Source: Flavobacteriaceae bacterium
GTDB taxonomy: Bacteria > Bacteroidota > Bacteroidia > Flavobacteriales > Flavobacteriaceae
DNA length: 64,000 nucleotides
Direction: 5' to 3'
Assembly (NCBI GenBank): GCA_947448525.1
Contig: CANFNV010000009.1
Location: forward strand, 1 to 64,000
In this document: in pieces, positions 42,558 through 50,698 of the stretch
Numbering within the stretch: position 1 is the stretch's first letter
How the letters are laid out: each line of letters begins with the position of its first letter
The notes under the pieces: model-generated
The model's database searches: none
What the model was told of the DNA's origin: nothing
Seen by the model: only the letters and a program-made list of their open reading frames with translations
Position numbers and translations under genes: made by a program

Positions 42558-43709
42558 TTACTTTTTAATTTGAACTCTAAGTTCTTCTGATTTATCCAAC
42601 ATCATGTCTTTAGTTAAATCACCAATAGGTTGTAATTGAGAAGCAATTTTATAATATTTTACTGCATTTTTGATGTCACCCATATTTTCATAAAATAAAG
42701 CCATGTGGTAATCTCCAAGCATTGATTTTGGATACATTTTATGAGAAATTTGCGCTAGTTTTTCCAACTCGCCATACGCTTTGTTTTTCAAAATTGCAGC
42801 TTCAATTGCTTTAAAATCATTCAAACGAATATTCATTTTAATTCCCAACGTGTTGTCTAAAATTTCATATTTATTTTTTAAATAGTCAACATAGCCAGAA
42901 GGTAGAGTAACGATTTTCTCTTGAAATTCTATTTTTGAAATGGGTTGATAGGATGCAAAAAATTGATACAAAGCACTTGGAATGGAAAATAAAACCAGCG
43001 AATAATGTGAAGCCCCTTTAAAATCATCATATTTATAATTCAAACTAGTACTTTTTTGAGCTTTAATATTGTCATCTAAAATGGTGATTTTCTCCTTCAT
43101 TTTTTTAATGTCGCCCTCACCCGAAGATTGGTAATAGAACATATTTTGTTTAAAACCACCTAATCTTTTGGCAACGAGGGTTTCCATTTCTGAAGGAAGT
43201 TCTGGACTTATGGAAATATAAGCATTAAACAAAGGAACGTCTTTGTAAAGAAAGAAGTTAATAAAACCAGCAGTTACATCATGACCTGCAATAATTCTAA
43301 AATTGGATGTTCGGTATTTTTTTTGAAGGAGAGGAATTAATTCGGAGCCAATAAATTCATAGAAATTAGCACCTTTTCCTTCAGGCAAACCTGATGTTTC
43401 GTCAAAAACACAATCTTCAATACGCTCATTTGTTTTATTTTGGTCAAGTCCAACAATGATTACTTCTGGCAAATCCTCCCAATAATTTCCATAACTCATT
43501 GCGCCTTGAAAAGGATCAAAAAGATAATCGCCATCCAATAAAAATAAAAGAGGATATGTTTTTTTTACATCTTTATTGAAAGAAGGCGGAAGTGAAACCG
43601 AAAAATATCGGTACTTATCCATTTTTTGAGATAAAATACTGTCTCTAACTTTTTGTGCAAATCCGGTGCAACTAATTGCAATAACGATTAATAGAACTAT
43701 TTTTTTCAT
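42558..43709 (-). CDS. Exported esterase-D-like alpha/beta-hydrolase with altered nucleophile site and TPR-like tail
   Basis: 383 residues from ATG 43709 (MKKIVLLIVIAISCTGFAQ, a signal peptide); a longer frame upstream lacks a signal start and is rejected. The fold fits the enterochelin-esterase/esterase D group (LLFLLDGDYLFDP, VIIVGLDQ). Where family members have G-H-S-x-G-G, this protein has AGHDVTAG with Asp at residue 144. A late His in GASHYS is kept. The C-terminal ~100 residues look like two TPR helices (MALFYENMGDIKNAVKYY). It may be inactive or use Asp as nucleophile. Confidence 0.75.
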   Translation of the reverse strand: MKKIVLLIVIAISCTGFAQKVRDSILSQKMDKYRYFSVSLPPSFNKDVKKTYPLLFLLDGDYLFDPFQGAMSYGNYWEDLPEVIIVGLDQNKTNERIEDCVFDETSGLPEGKGANFYEFIGSELIPLLQKKYRTSNFRIIAGHDVTAGFINFFLYKDVPLFNAYISISPELPSEMETLVAKRLGGFKQNMFYYQSSGEGDIKKMKEKITILDDNIKAQKSTSLNYKYDDFKGASHYSLVLFSIPSALYQFFASYQPISKIEFQEKIVTLPSGYVDYLKNKYEILDNTLGIKMNIRLNDFKAIEAAILKNKAYGELEKLAQISHKMYPKSMLGDYHMALFYENMGDIKNAVKYYKIASQLQPIGDLTKDMMLDKSEELRVQIKK

Positions 43710-43761
43710 AAAAGTTTGATTGAGCAACAAAATGGCGTCTAAAATCAAGCAATATAACAAA

Positions 43762-44721
43762 TTATTTTCTATTTAAAAGAGGTAATAATAAAAAAGAAAT
43801 CAATCCTAAAATTAAAACTAAAAGCATTTGTGAAGTCCAAATAATCCAACCAAAAGCAGTTCCAGCGGGTTCTGCAATGAAATAAAACAGCAATACTTTT
43901 GATGTAAGAAACGGGTAGGCGCCAAAACCACTATTAGTAAATGCAATGGCAATACTTCCAACCACAAAACAAGTGATAATTGCACCAACTGAAAGCGAAG
44001 AAGTTTCAGTAATTACCTTAGTAGCAATAAAATAAGTTATTAAATAAGAAAACCAAATTAATATAGTTTGAAAAATAAAATTCCATTTGTCTTTCATGTG
44101 AATTATGCTCAGCAACCCTTCTTTTAACCCTGAAATTTTTTCTTTAAAAAGAGCAACAATTTTTAGTTTAGAGTAGTTGTAAATCAAAAGAAACACTACA
44201 AAACTGGCACTCCCAATCAGAAATAGAATCACAATTAATTGCAATGGGATTTTATCTATAATAAATTCTTTGACAATTTTAAATTGCAGCACAACAGCCA
44301 ACAGCATAAAGAATAACAAGAAAAATAAATCAATTATTCTTTCGGCAACAATGGTTCCAAAACCTTTATCAAAAGGAATATTATTGTATTTAGTTACAAT
44401 TAAAGCGCGCGATATTTCACCTGATTTGGGTACAGTTAAATTGAGTAAATAACCAATATTAACTGCCATAAAATTATTATGAAAATTCGATTCATAACCC
44501 AAATGATGGATCATGTATTTCCAACGATAAGCACGTAAGGCATTACCTATAAATCCAGTAAAAAGGGCAAGAACAACATAAAAATAATTGGCATTTTTAA
44601 AATAACCTATAATTTCATTGATTTGAACTTCGCTAAATTTGTTGTATTGATAAAAGATAATCCCGATTCCTAATGCAATAGGAATAAGTATAGACAACCA
44701 TTTACGGATATTTTTTTTCAA
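43762..44721 (-). CDS. Flippase-like / lysylphosphatidylglycerol synthase transmembrane-region protein
   Basis: 319 residues with about eight membrane helices. The sequence GNALRAYRWKYMIHHLG and TVPKSGEISRALIVTKYNNIPFDKGFGTIVAERIIDL matches the LPG synthase TM region family (UPF0104). It lacks the synthase domain, so it is expected to be a lipid or precursor translocase rather than an aminoacyl transferase. It lies 4 bp after panD on the same strand. Confidence 0.85.
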   Translation of the reverse strand: MKKNIRKWLSILIPIALGIGIIFYQYNKFSEVQINEIIGYFKNANYFYVVLALFTGFIGNALRAYRWKYMIHHLGYESNFHNNFMAVNIGYLLNLTVPKSGEISRALIVTKYNNIPFDKGFGTIVAERIIDLFFLLFFMLLAVVLQFKIVKEFIIDKIPLQLIVILFLIGSASFVVFLLIYNYSKLKIVALFKEKISGLKEGLLSIIHMKDKWNFIFQTILIWFSYLITYFIATKVITETSSLSVGAIITCFVVGSIAIAFTNSGFGAYPFLTSKVLLFYFIAEPAGTAFGWIIWTSQMLLVLILGLISFLLLPLLNRK

Positions 44722-44725
44722 AAGG

Positions 44726-45076
44726 TTATTTCATTGAATTGTCGTTTTCATTCGGAAAAACGAGCCAAGGTTTGAATTTTTTAGCTTCTTCAAAATCTAG
44801 AGTAGCATAAGAAATAATAATGATAATATCTCCTGTATGCACTTTTCTAGCTGCGGGTCCGTTAAGCGTAATTTCACCCGAGTTTCGCGCGCCCTTGATG
44901 GCATAGGTTTCAAACCGTTCGCCATTATTGATGTTAACAATTGAAACCTTTTCGCCTTCAATAAGGTTCGAGGCATCCATTAAAGCTTCGTCGATAGTAA
45001 TACTACCAATATAGTTTAAATCTGCGCCAGTGACTTTAACGCGATGAATTTTTGATTTTACAACTTGAATTTGCAT
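44726..45076 (-). CDS. panD: Aspartate 1-decarboxylase
   Basis: 116 residues. The self-cleavage site is G24-S25 in YIGSITID, which makes the pyruvoyl cofactor on Ser25. The Asn/Thr and Tyr residues of the active site lie downstream ([14 protein letters not shown]). It makes beta-alanine for pantothenate and CoA. It is directly downstream of panC (14-bp gap), which uses beta-alanine, so the pair supplies two consecutive needs of the pathway. Confidence 0.97.
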   Translation of the reverse strand: MQIQVVKSKIHRVKVTGADLNYIGSITIDEALMDASNLIEGEKVSIVNINNGERFETYAIKGARNSGEITLNGPAARKVHTGDIIIIISYATLDFEEAKKFKPWLVFPNENDNSMK

Positions 45077-45090
45077 GGGGCAAAGTTAAA

Positions 45091-45939
45091 TTAATTTAGC
45101 GAAATAGTATCAATCAATCTGATTTTGTTAACAAAAACGGCAACAAAAGCCCGGTATTTTTTGTTTTTATTTTTTCTAATGCAGGGCAAAAGCGAAGCTT
45201 CATCGGCAATTTCAAAATATTCTAATTCAAAATCGGGATTCTTTTCAAATTTATTGTAAACAAAAGCTATCGTTTTTTTAGCAGATGTCGTGCCAAAGAG
45301 TTTTTTTGCTTCGGAAAGGGTTTTAAAAATGAAATTCGATTTTTCTTTTTCTTCTATAGAAAGACGCTCGTTTCTGGAGCTCATGGCAAGACCATTATCT
45401 TCTCTTAAAATTGGACAACCAATTATATTTACGGGTGTTTTTTCTTTTTCTACCAGTTTTTTCACGATTTGCAATTGCTGAAAATCTTTCTCTCCAAAAT
45501 AAGCATTGGTTGGTTTTACAATTTCAAAAAGTCGTTTTACAACGGTACTAACTCCGTTAAAATGACCGGGACGAAATTTCCCTTCCATTTGGTGTTCCAA
45601 TCCGTCAAAGTTGTAATGCTCGGATTTAATAGTGTCTTCATAAATATCTTCAACAGAAGGAGCGTAAACTATAATTTTATCTGAAATTTTTTTTATTTTT
45701 TCAACATCATCTTCTAATGTTCTTGGGTATTTTTTTAAATCGTCTTCGTTATTAAATTGCGTTGGATTTACAAAAATACTGATCACAGTTGTTACATTAC
45801 TTTCTACGGATTTTTCTAACAAGGAAAGATGTCCTTTGTGAAGCGCTCCCATAGTAGGAACAAAACCAATAGAAGTTTTATTGAGGTTATTGCGCTTCAA
45901 GTAGTTGTTCAAATCCACTTTATAATTAAAAATCCACAT
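45091..45939 (-). CDS. panC: Pantothenate synthetase
   Basis: 282 residues. HIGH-like PTMGALHKGHLSLL near the N-terminus, NPTQF, GEKDFQQLQIV, and the KMSKS-like SSRNERLS are present. It ligates pantoate and beta-alanine with ATP. It is the first gene of the minus-strand run panC-panD-flippase-like-esterase-like-radA-GT51. It is divergent from the GT5-like gene with a 106-bp shared promoter region. Confidence 0.97.
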   Translation of the reverse strand: MWIFNYKVDLNNYLKRNNLNKTSIGFVPTMGALHKGHLSLLEKSVESNVTTVISIFVNPTQFNNEDDLKKYPRTLEDDVEKIKKISDKIIVYAPSVEDIYEDTIKSEHYNFDGLEHQMEGKFRPGHFNGVSTVVKRLFEIVKPTNAYFGEKDFQQLQIVKKLVEKEKTPVNIIGCPILREDNGLAMSSRNERLSIEEKEKSNFIFKTLSEAKKLFGTTSAKKTIAFVYNKFEKNPDFELEYFEIADEASLLPCIRKNKNKKYRAFVAVFVNKIRLIDTISLN

Positions 45940-46001
45940 GTGCTTTTCATTAAAATAGGGTACAAACTTACTACTTTAGTAATTATCTGCATAAATTTTT
46001 G

Positions 46002-46009
46002 TAATTTTG
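46002..46009 (+). promoter_or_regulatory. -7 promoter box of the GT5-like gene
   Basis: TAATTTTG, matching TAnnTTTG, 36 bp before the start at 46046, in the divergent region with panC. Confidence 0.55.
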
Positions 46010-46045
46010 CGTGCTTTTTATAGCTAATAAACAAATAATTACAAG

Positions 46046-46849
46046 ATGGAAGACAAGCGGATATTGTATGTATCATCTGAAGTGGTGCCCTATTTAGCAG
46101 AGAACGAAGTTTCTTTAATGTCGTATGACGTGCCAAAAATGATTAACGATCAAGGCGGACAAATTAGAATTTTCATGCCTAGATATGGGAATATTAATGA
46201 AAGAAGACATCAATTACACGAAGTAATTCGTCTTTCGGGAATGAACTTGGTGGTAAATGATGTTGATATGCCTCTTATTATCAAAGTAGCATCAATTCCA
46301 AAAGAGCGGATTCAAGTATATTTTATTGATAACGACGAATATTTTAAAAGAAAAGCGACTTTTTCAGACGAAGACGGGATTTTATATCCCGATAATGACG
46401 AGCGCGCTATTTTCTTTGCCAAAGGCGTTGTAGAAACCGTAAAAAAATTAAATTGGGTTCCCGATATCATTCATGTTCACGGTTGGATGGCTTCTATGCT
46501 TCCAGTATATATGAAGCATTTTTATAAAGACGAAGCGCTGTTTTCTGAAACTAAGATTGTGAGTTCGGTATACGGACAGTCATTTGATGGTAATTTGGAT
46601 GTTGAAATGATTAATAAAATTAAATTCGATGGAATACCTCAAGAAGCTATTGCCGACTTAGAACTGCCTAATTATGAGAATTTAATCAAAACTTCAATTA
46701 GTCATTCGGATGCCGTAATTATTGCCTCCGAAAATCTTTCACCAAGTTTAACAAAATTTATAGAATCTTCAGGTAAACCTTTTTTACCTTTCGCTCCAAA
46801 AGAGGAATTTGCTCAGGCATACAATTCTTTTTATAAAAAGATGTTGTAA
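46046..46849 (+). CDS. Starch/glycogen-synthase N-terminal-domain protein (GT5-like, short)
   Basis: 267 residues, whereas full glycogen synthases are about 470-500. It contains only the N-terminal Rossmann half: RILYVSSEVVPYLAENE, FMPRYGNI, and PDIIHVHGWMASMLPVYMK, with the KTxG ADP-glucose site replaced (the usual K-T/V-G-G-L is absent; here VPYLAENEVSLMSYDVP). The C-terminal nucleotide-binding half is missing. It is followed by a DUF4270 lipoprotein and glmS, an arrangement common in flavobacteria. It is probably not a polymerising glycogen synthase; its role is unknown. Confidence 0.8.
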   Translation: MEDKRILYVSSEVVPYLAENEVSLMSYDVPKMINDQGGQIRIFMPRYGNINERRHQLHEVIRLSGMNLVVNDVDMPLIIKVASIPKERIQVYFIDNDEYFKRKATFSDEDGILYPDNDERAIFFAKGVVETVKKLNWVPDIIHVHGWMASMLPVYMKHFYKDEALFSETKIVSSVYGQSFDGNLDVEMINKIKFDGIPQEAIADLELPNYENLIKTSISHSDAVIIASENLSPSLTKFIESSGKPFLPFAPKEEFAQAYNSFYKKML

Positions 46850-46865
46850 TATAATTTAAAAAAAC

Positions 46866-48554
46866 ATGAAATTTAATTTCTTCCTAAAATCGTTTATTAT
46901 TGGTTTAGTTATTATTCTTATTGCTTCTTGCGATAGAGAGATTAATGAAATTGGATCAGGAATTGTAGGTGATGAGCACTATGGATTGAACGTTCAACAT
47001 TTTGACGTTTTGGCATACAATCAAGATTTAGGACCCGTTCAAACTAATGATTTACCAATAAACCAACTGGGTTACTACAATAATCCTGTTTTTGGAAAAA
47101 CTAAAGCTAGTTTATTTACTCAAGTAAATTTAGCAACTGTAAACCCAACATTTTACTCTCCTACAATAGATTCTGTTTATCTTTATGTTCCTTATTACGG
47201 CAAATTAGTTGAAACTAATTCTGATACTGGAAATAGTACTTATACTTTAGATTCCATTCATGGAAATGGAAAAATCAATTTGGGTGTTTATGAATCGGAT
47301 TATGATATTACCTATGATGCTTCATCAGGATTACAGCAATTGAGTAAATATTATTCTAACCAAAAACCAGATTTTGATGCTAAAATAGCTAATAGCGGCG
47401 TTAAATTAAATAATGACAATAAAAATATCTTTGACCATACAGCTCCAGATGACAATAGTCAAAACTCACAGTTTGTTTTTAGCGAAAAACAGATATTATT
47501 TTATAAAAAAGATGCTAGTGGCAATGCTGGTTATACCGATGTGGCTTCAAGAAAAGCACCAGGAATGTTTCTTAATTTAGATAAATCATTTTTTACAAAT
47601 AAAATTTTTAATGCTCCAGCTGGCAAACTTTACAATAATTCTACTTTCAATACCTACTTCAAAGGGTTATATTTTAAAGTGGATGAAGCAGCAGGTTCGG
47701 CAGATCAAGGAACTTTGGCTATGATGAACTTTTCTCGAGGTGTTGTAACAATAGTTTATAAAGATAAAACATCACTTACTGATGCAACGGTTATAAGAAA
47801 AGAATTAAATATTAATTTGAATGGACATACCGTAAATTTATTGGAAAATGACAACAACTATCCAGGATATGTTCCTCCTATCACTACATATGGTGATGCT
47901 AATTTATATTTAAAAGGGGGTAATGGTTCTATGGCCGTAATTGATTTGTTTAATGGCGATAAAAATGACAATTCGACCGATTTGAATGCCATGCGGGACA
48001 ATAAGTGGTTGATTAACGAAGCCAACCTTACTTTTTATATTGATAAATCAAAAATAGGCACCACTGCTCCAGAACCTAATAGAATTTATTTATACGATTT
48101 AACTCATAATAGACCTTTATTAGATTTATATACAGATTACACCACAAGTACCAATTCAAAATATAATAAATACATTCATGGAGGAATTTTGTTAGATGAA
48201 AACTCGGTTTCAGTAAAACAAGCCGATGGCGGAAGAGGAACTAAATATAAAATTAAGATTACCAATTATATCAGAAATTTGGTTAAATATGGTGGATCAA
48301 CTGTTGATAAGGATTCAACTAATGTGAGATTGGGATTAGTTGTTACTGAAAACATTTTGAATGCGGGGATAAATTATCTCAAAAACCCTTTTGTTACTTC
48401 GTCAACATCAACTTCGGGAACATCCTTAACAACCAAATATTTTCCTATAATGTCGGTTGTAAATCCATTAGGAACCATTTTATATGGATCAAATCCAAGT
48501 GTTCCAATTGATAAAAGATTAAAATTAGAAATTTATTACACTAAACCTGATTAA
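46866..48554 (+). CDS. DUF4270 family lipoprotein
   Basis: 562 residues with a lipobox (VIILIASC, Cys near residue 22). The mature sequence is beta-rich, with the GSGIVGDEHYGLNVQHFDV start typical of DUF4270. It is an outer-membrane-associated or surface lipoprotein of unknown role, confined to Bacteroidota. It lies between the GT5-like gene (16 bp) and glmS (17 bp) and is likely cotranscribed. Confidence 0.9.
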   Translation: MKFNFFLKSFIIGLVIILIASCDREINEIGSGIVGDEHYGLNVQHFDVLAYNQDLGPVQTNDLPINQLGYYNNPVFGKTKASLFTQVNLATVNPTFYSPTIDSVYLYVPYYGKLVETNSDTGNSTYTLDSIHGNGKINLGVYESDYDITYDASSGLQQLSKYYSNQKPDFDAKIANSGVKLNNDNKNIFDHTAPDDNSQNSQFVFSEKQILFYKKDASGNAGYTDVASRKAPGMFLNLDKSFFTNKIFNAPAGKLYNNSTFNTYFKGLYFKVDEAAGSADQGTLAMMNFSRGVVTIVYKDKTSLTDATVIRKELNINLNGHTVNLLENDNNYPGYVPPITTYGDANLYLKGGNGSMAVIDLFNGDKNDNSTDLNAMRDNKWLINEANLTFYIDKSKIGTTAPEPNRIYLYDLTHNRPLLDLYTDYTTSTNSKYNKYIHGGILLDENSVSVKQADGGRGTKYKIKITNYIRNLVKYGGSTVDKDSTNVRLGLVVTENILNAGINYLKNPFVTSSTSTSGTSLTTKYFPIMSVVNPLGTILYGSNPSVPIDKRLKLEIYYTKPD

Positions 48555-48571
48555 CTAAACAATACAAATTT

Positions 48572-50422
48572 ATGTGTGGAATTGTTGGATATATTGGATA
48601 TAGAGAAGCATATCCTATTGTTATAAAGGGATTACAACGTTTAGAATACAGAGGATATGACAGTGCTGGTGTAATGATTTATGATGGTACTCATTTAAAA
48701 GTTTCTAAAACTAAAGGAAAAGTCTCTGATCTTGAAGAGCGATCTTCTCAAGATATTACAGCCAACGGAACTATTGGAATGGGTCACACACGTTGGGCCA
48801 CTCATGGCGTTCCAAACGATGTAAATTCACACCCACATTTATCTAATTCAGGAGATTTAGCTATTATTCACAATGGAATTATTGAGAATTATGAGCCACT
48901 AAAAAAAGAGTTGATAAAAAGAGGTTATACTTTCCAATCCGATACTGATACCGAAGTTTTAGTAAACCTAATCGAAGAGGTTCAGAAAAAAGAAAACTTA
49001 AAATTAGGAAATGCCGTTCAAGTTGCGCTAAATCAAGTCGTTGGAGCTTATGCAATTTGTGTTTTTGATAAGAAAAAACCAGACGAAATTGTTGTGGCCC
49101 GTTTAGGGAGTCCATTAGCTATTGGAGTGGGTGAAAATGAATTCTTCATTGCTTCTGACGCATCTCCATTTATAGAATATACATCAAATGCTATTTATCT
49201 TGAAGATGAAGAAATGGCAATTGTTCGTTTACATAAACCACTTAAAATCAGAAAAATTAAAGACGATTCGTTGGTAGATCCTTACATACAGGAATTGCAA
49301 ATGAATTTGGAACAAATTGAGAAAGGCGGTTATGATCACTTTATGCTTAAAGAAATTTATGAACAACCTAATGTAATTAAAGACACCTATAGAGGAAGAC
49401 TTCATGCCAATAGCGGCCTTATCCAAATGGCAGGTGTTGAAGACAATCTTGAAAAATTTCTTCAAGCTGAAAGAATAGTAATCATTGCTTGTGGAACTTC
49501 TTGGCATGCCGGTTTGGTTGCCGAATATGTAATTGAAGAATTTGCAAGAATTCCGGTTGAGGTAGAATATGCTTCTGAATTTAGATACAGAAATCCAATT
49601 ATCACTAGTAAAGATGTTGTAATAGCAATTTCCCAATCTGGAGAAACGGCGGATACTTTGGCGGCTATTAAACTAGCTAAAGAAAAAGGAGCATTTGTTT
49701 TTGGAGTTTGCAATGTGGTAGGCTCTTCTATTTCTAGAGAAACTAATGCAGGGGCTTATACTCACGCAGGACCAGAAATTGGAGTAGCTTCTACAAAAGC
49801 ATTTACTACACAAATTACAGTTTTAACTATGATAGCGCTTCGATTAGCGAAAGCTAAAGGAAGTATGTCAAATTCTGATTTTCACAGGTACTTACAAGAA
49901 CTAGAAGTGATTCCCGAAAAAGTTGCTGAAGCATTAAAGTCAACAAATGATATTGCTAAACAAATTGCAGCTATTTATAAAGACGCTCCAAATTGTCTGT
50001 ATTTAGGTAGAGGTTATAATTTTCCAGTTGCTTTAGAAGGAGCTTTAAAATTAAAAGAAATTTCATACATTCATGCAGAAGGTTATCCTGCTGCCGAAAT
50101 GAAACACGGACCTATTGCATTAATCGACGAAAAAATGCCAGTGGTTGTTATTGCTCCTAAGCAAGGACATTATGACAAAGTGGTAAGTAACATTCAAGAA
50201 ATTAAATCCAGAAGCGGAAAAATTATCGCAATTGTTACCAAAGGCGATACCCAAGTAAAAGGTTTAGCCGATCATGTTATTGAAATTCCAGAAACATCGG
50301 ATGCACTTTCACCTTTATTAACTACAATTCCGTTGCAATTATTGTCTTATCATATTGCCGTAATGAGAGGGTGTAATGTTGATCAACCCAGAAATTTGGC
50401 AAAATCAGTTACGGTGGAGTAA
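48572..50422 (+). CDS. glmS: Glutamine-fructose-6-phosphate aminotransferase (isomerizing)
   Basis: 616 residues. The processed N-terminus MCGIVGYIG provides the catalytic Cys of the glutaminase domain (1-~240). Two SIS domains follow (~290-420 and ~460-600; ACGTSWHAG, AISQSGETADT, GRGYNFPVALEG), ending in DQPRNLAKSVTVE. It makes glucosamine-6-phosphate, the entry to peptidoglycan and lipopolysaccharide precursors. It is the last gene of the GT5-like/DUF4270/glmS group and is closed by a terminator. No glmS ribozyme is seen upstream. Confidence 0.97.
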   Translation: MCGIVGYIGYREAYPIVIKGLQRLEYRGYDSAGVMIYDGTHLKVSKTKGKVSDLEERSSQDITANGTIGMGHTRWATHGVPNDVNSHPHLSNSGDLAIIHNGIIENYEPLKKELIKRGYTFQSDTDTEVLVNLIEEVQKKENLKLGNAVQVALNQVVGAYAICVFDKKKPDEIVVARLGSPLAIGVGENEFFIASDASPFIEYTSNAIYLEDEEMAIVRLHKPLKIRKIKDDSLVDPYIQELQMNLEQIEKGGYDHFMLKEIYEQPNVIKDTYRGRLHANSGLIQMAGVEDNLEKFLQAERIVIIACGTSWHAGLVAEYVIEEFARIPVEVEYASEFRYRNPIITSKDVVIAISQSGETADTLAAIKLAKEKGAFVFGVCNVVGSSISRETNAGAYTHAGPEIGVASTKAFTTQITVLTMIALRLAKAKGSMSNSDFHRYLQELEVIPEKVAEALKSTNDIAKQIAAIYKDAPNCLYLGRGYNFPVALEGALKLKEISYIHAEGYPAAEMKHGPIALIDEKMPVVVIAPKQGHYDKVVSNIQEIKSRSGKIIAIVTKGDTQVKGLADHVIEIPETSDALSPLLTTIPLQLLSYHIAVMRGCNVDQPRNLAKSVTVE

Positions 50423-50444
50423 ATTTAAATTATAACAAATTATT

Positions 50445-50470
50445 AAAGCGAGATTTTTTCTCGCTTTTTT
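50445..50470 (+). terminator. Terminator of glmS
   Basis: AAGCGAGA/TCTCGCTT stem with T-rich loop and a T-run after it, 22 bp past the stop codon. Confidence 0.85.
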
Positions 50471-50698
50471 ATTTATTTAATTTTTCTTTTTTCTGATTAA
50501 TAAACCAAATCGTATGCGTAAAAACAATAATTTAAATTGTATCAATCTATTCGTTAAGAAAAATCTAATGAATATTAAATTATTAATATGTCAAAAATTG
50601 CCAATTATAGTATGAAATATGAAAATAATAGCAGGTTTTTTTATAAATATAAAAATTATTTGTATTTTGGCTACTTAAACCAACAAAAATCAAACCTA

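Noticed and set aside
43710..43760. N-terminal extension of the esterase-like protein
   Set aside because: Start at 43709 gives a standard signal peptide with a cleavage site at FAQ; the extension does not.
48555..48571. glmS ribozyme upstream of glmS
   Set aside because: The gap to the DUF4270 gene is only 17 bp and holds no room for such a structure.
50588..50698. N-terminal extension of the TonB-dependent receptor
   Set aside because: The ATG at 50699 gives a perfect signal peptide; the longer form would bury it.
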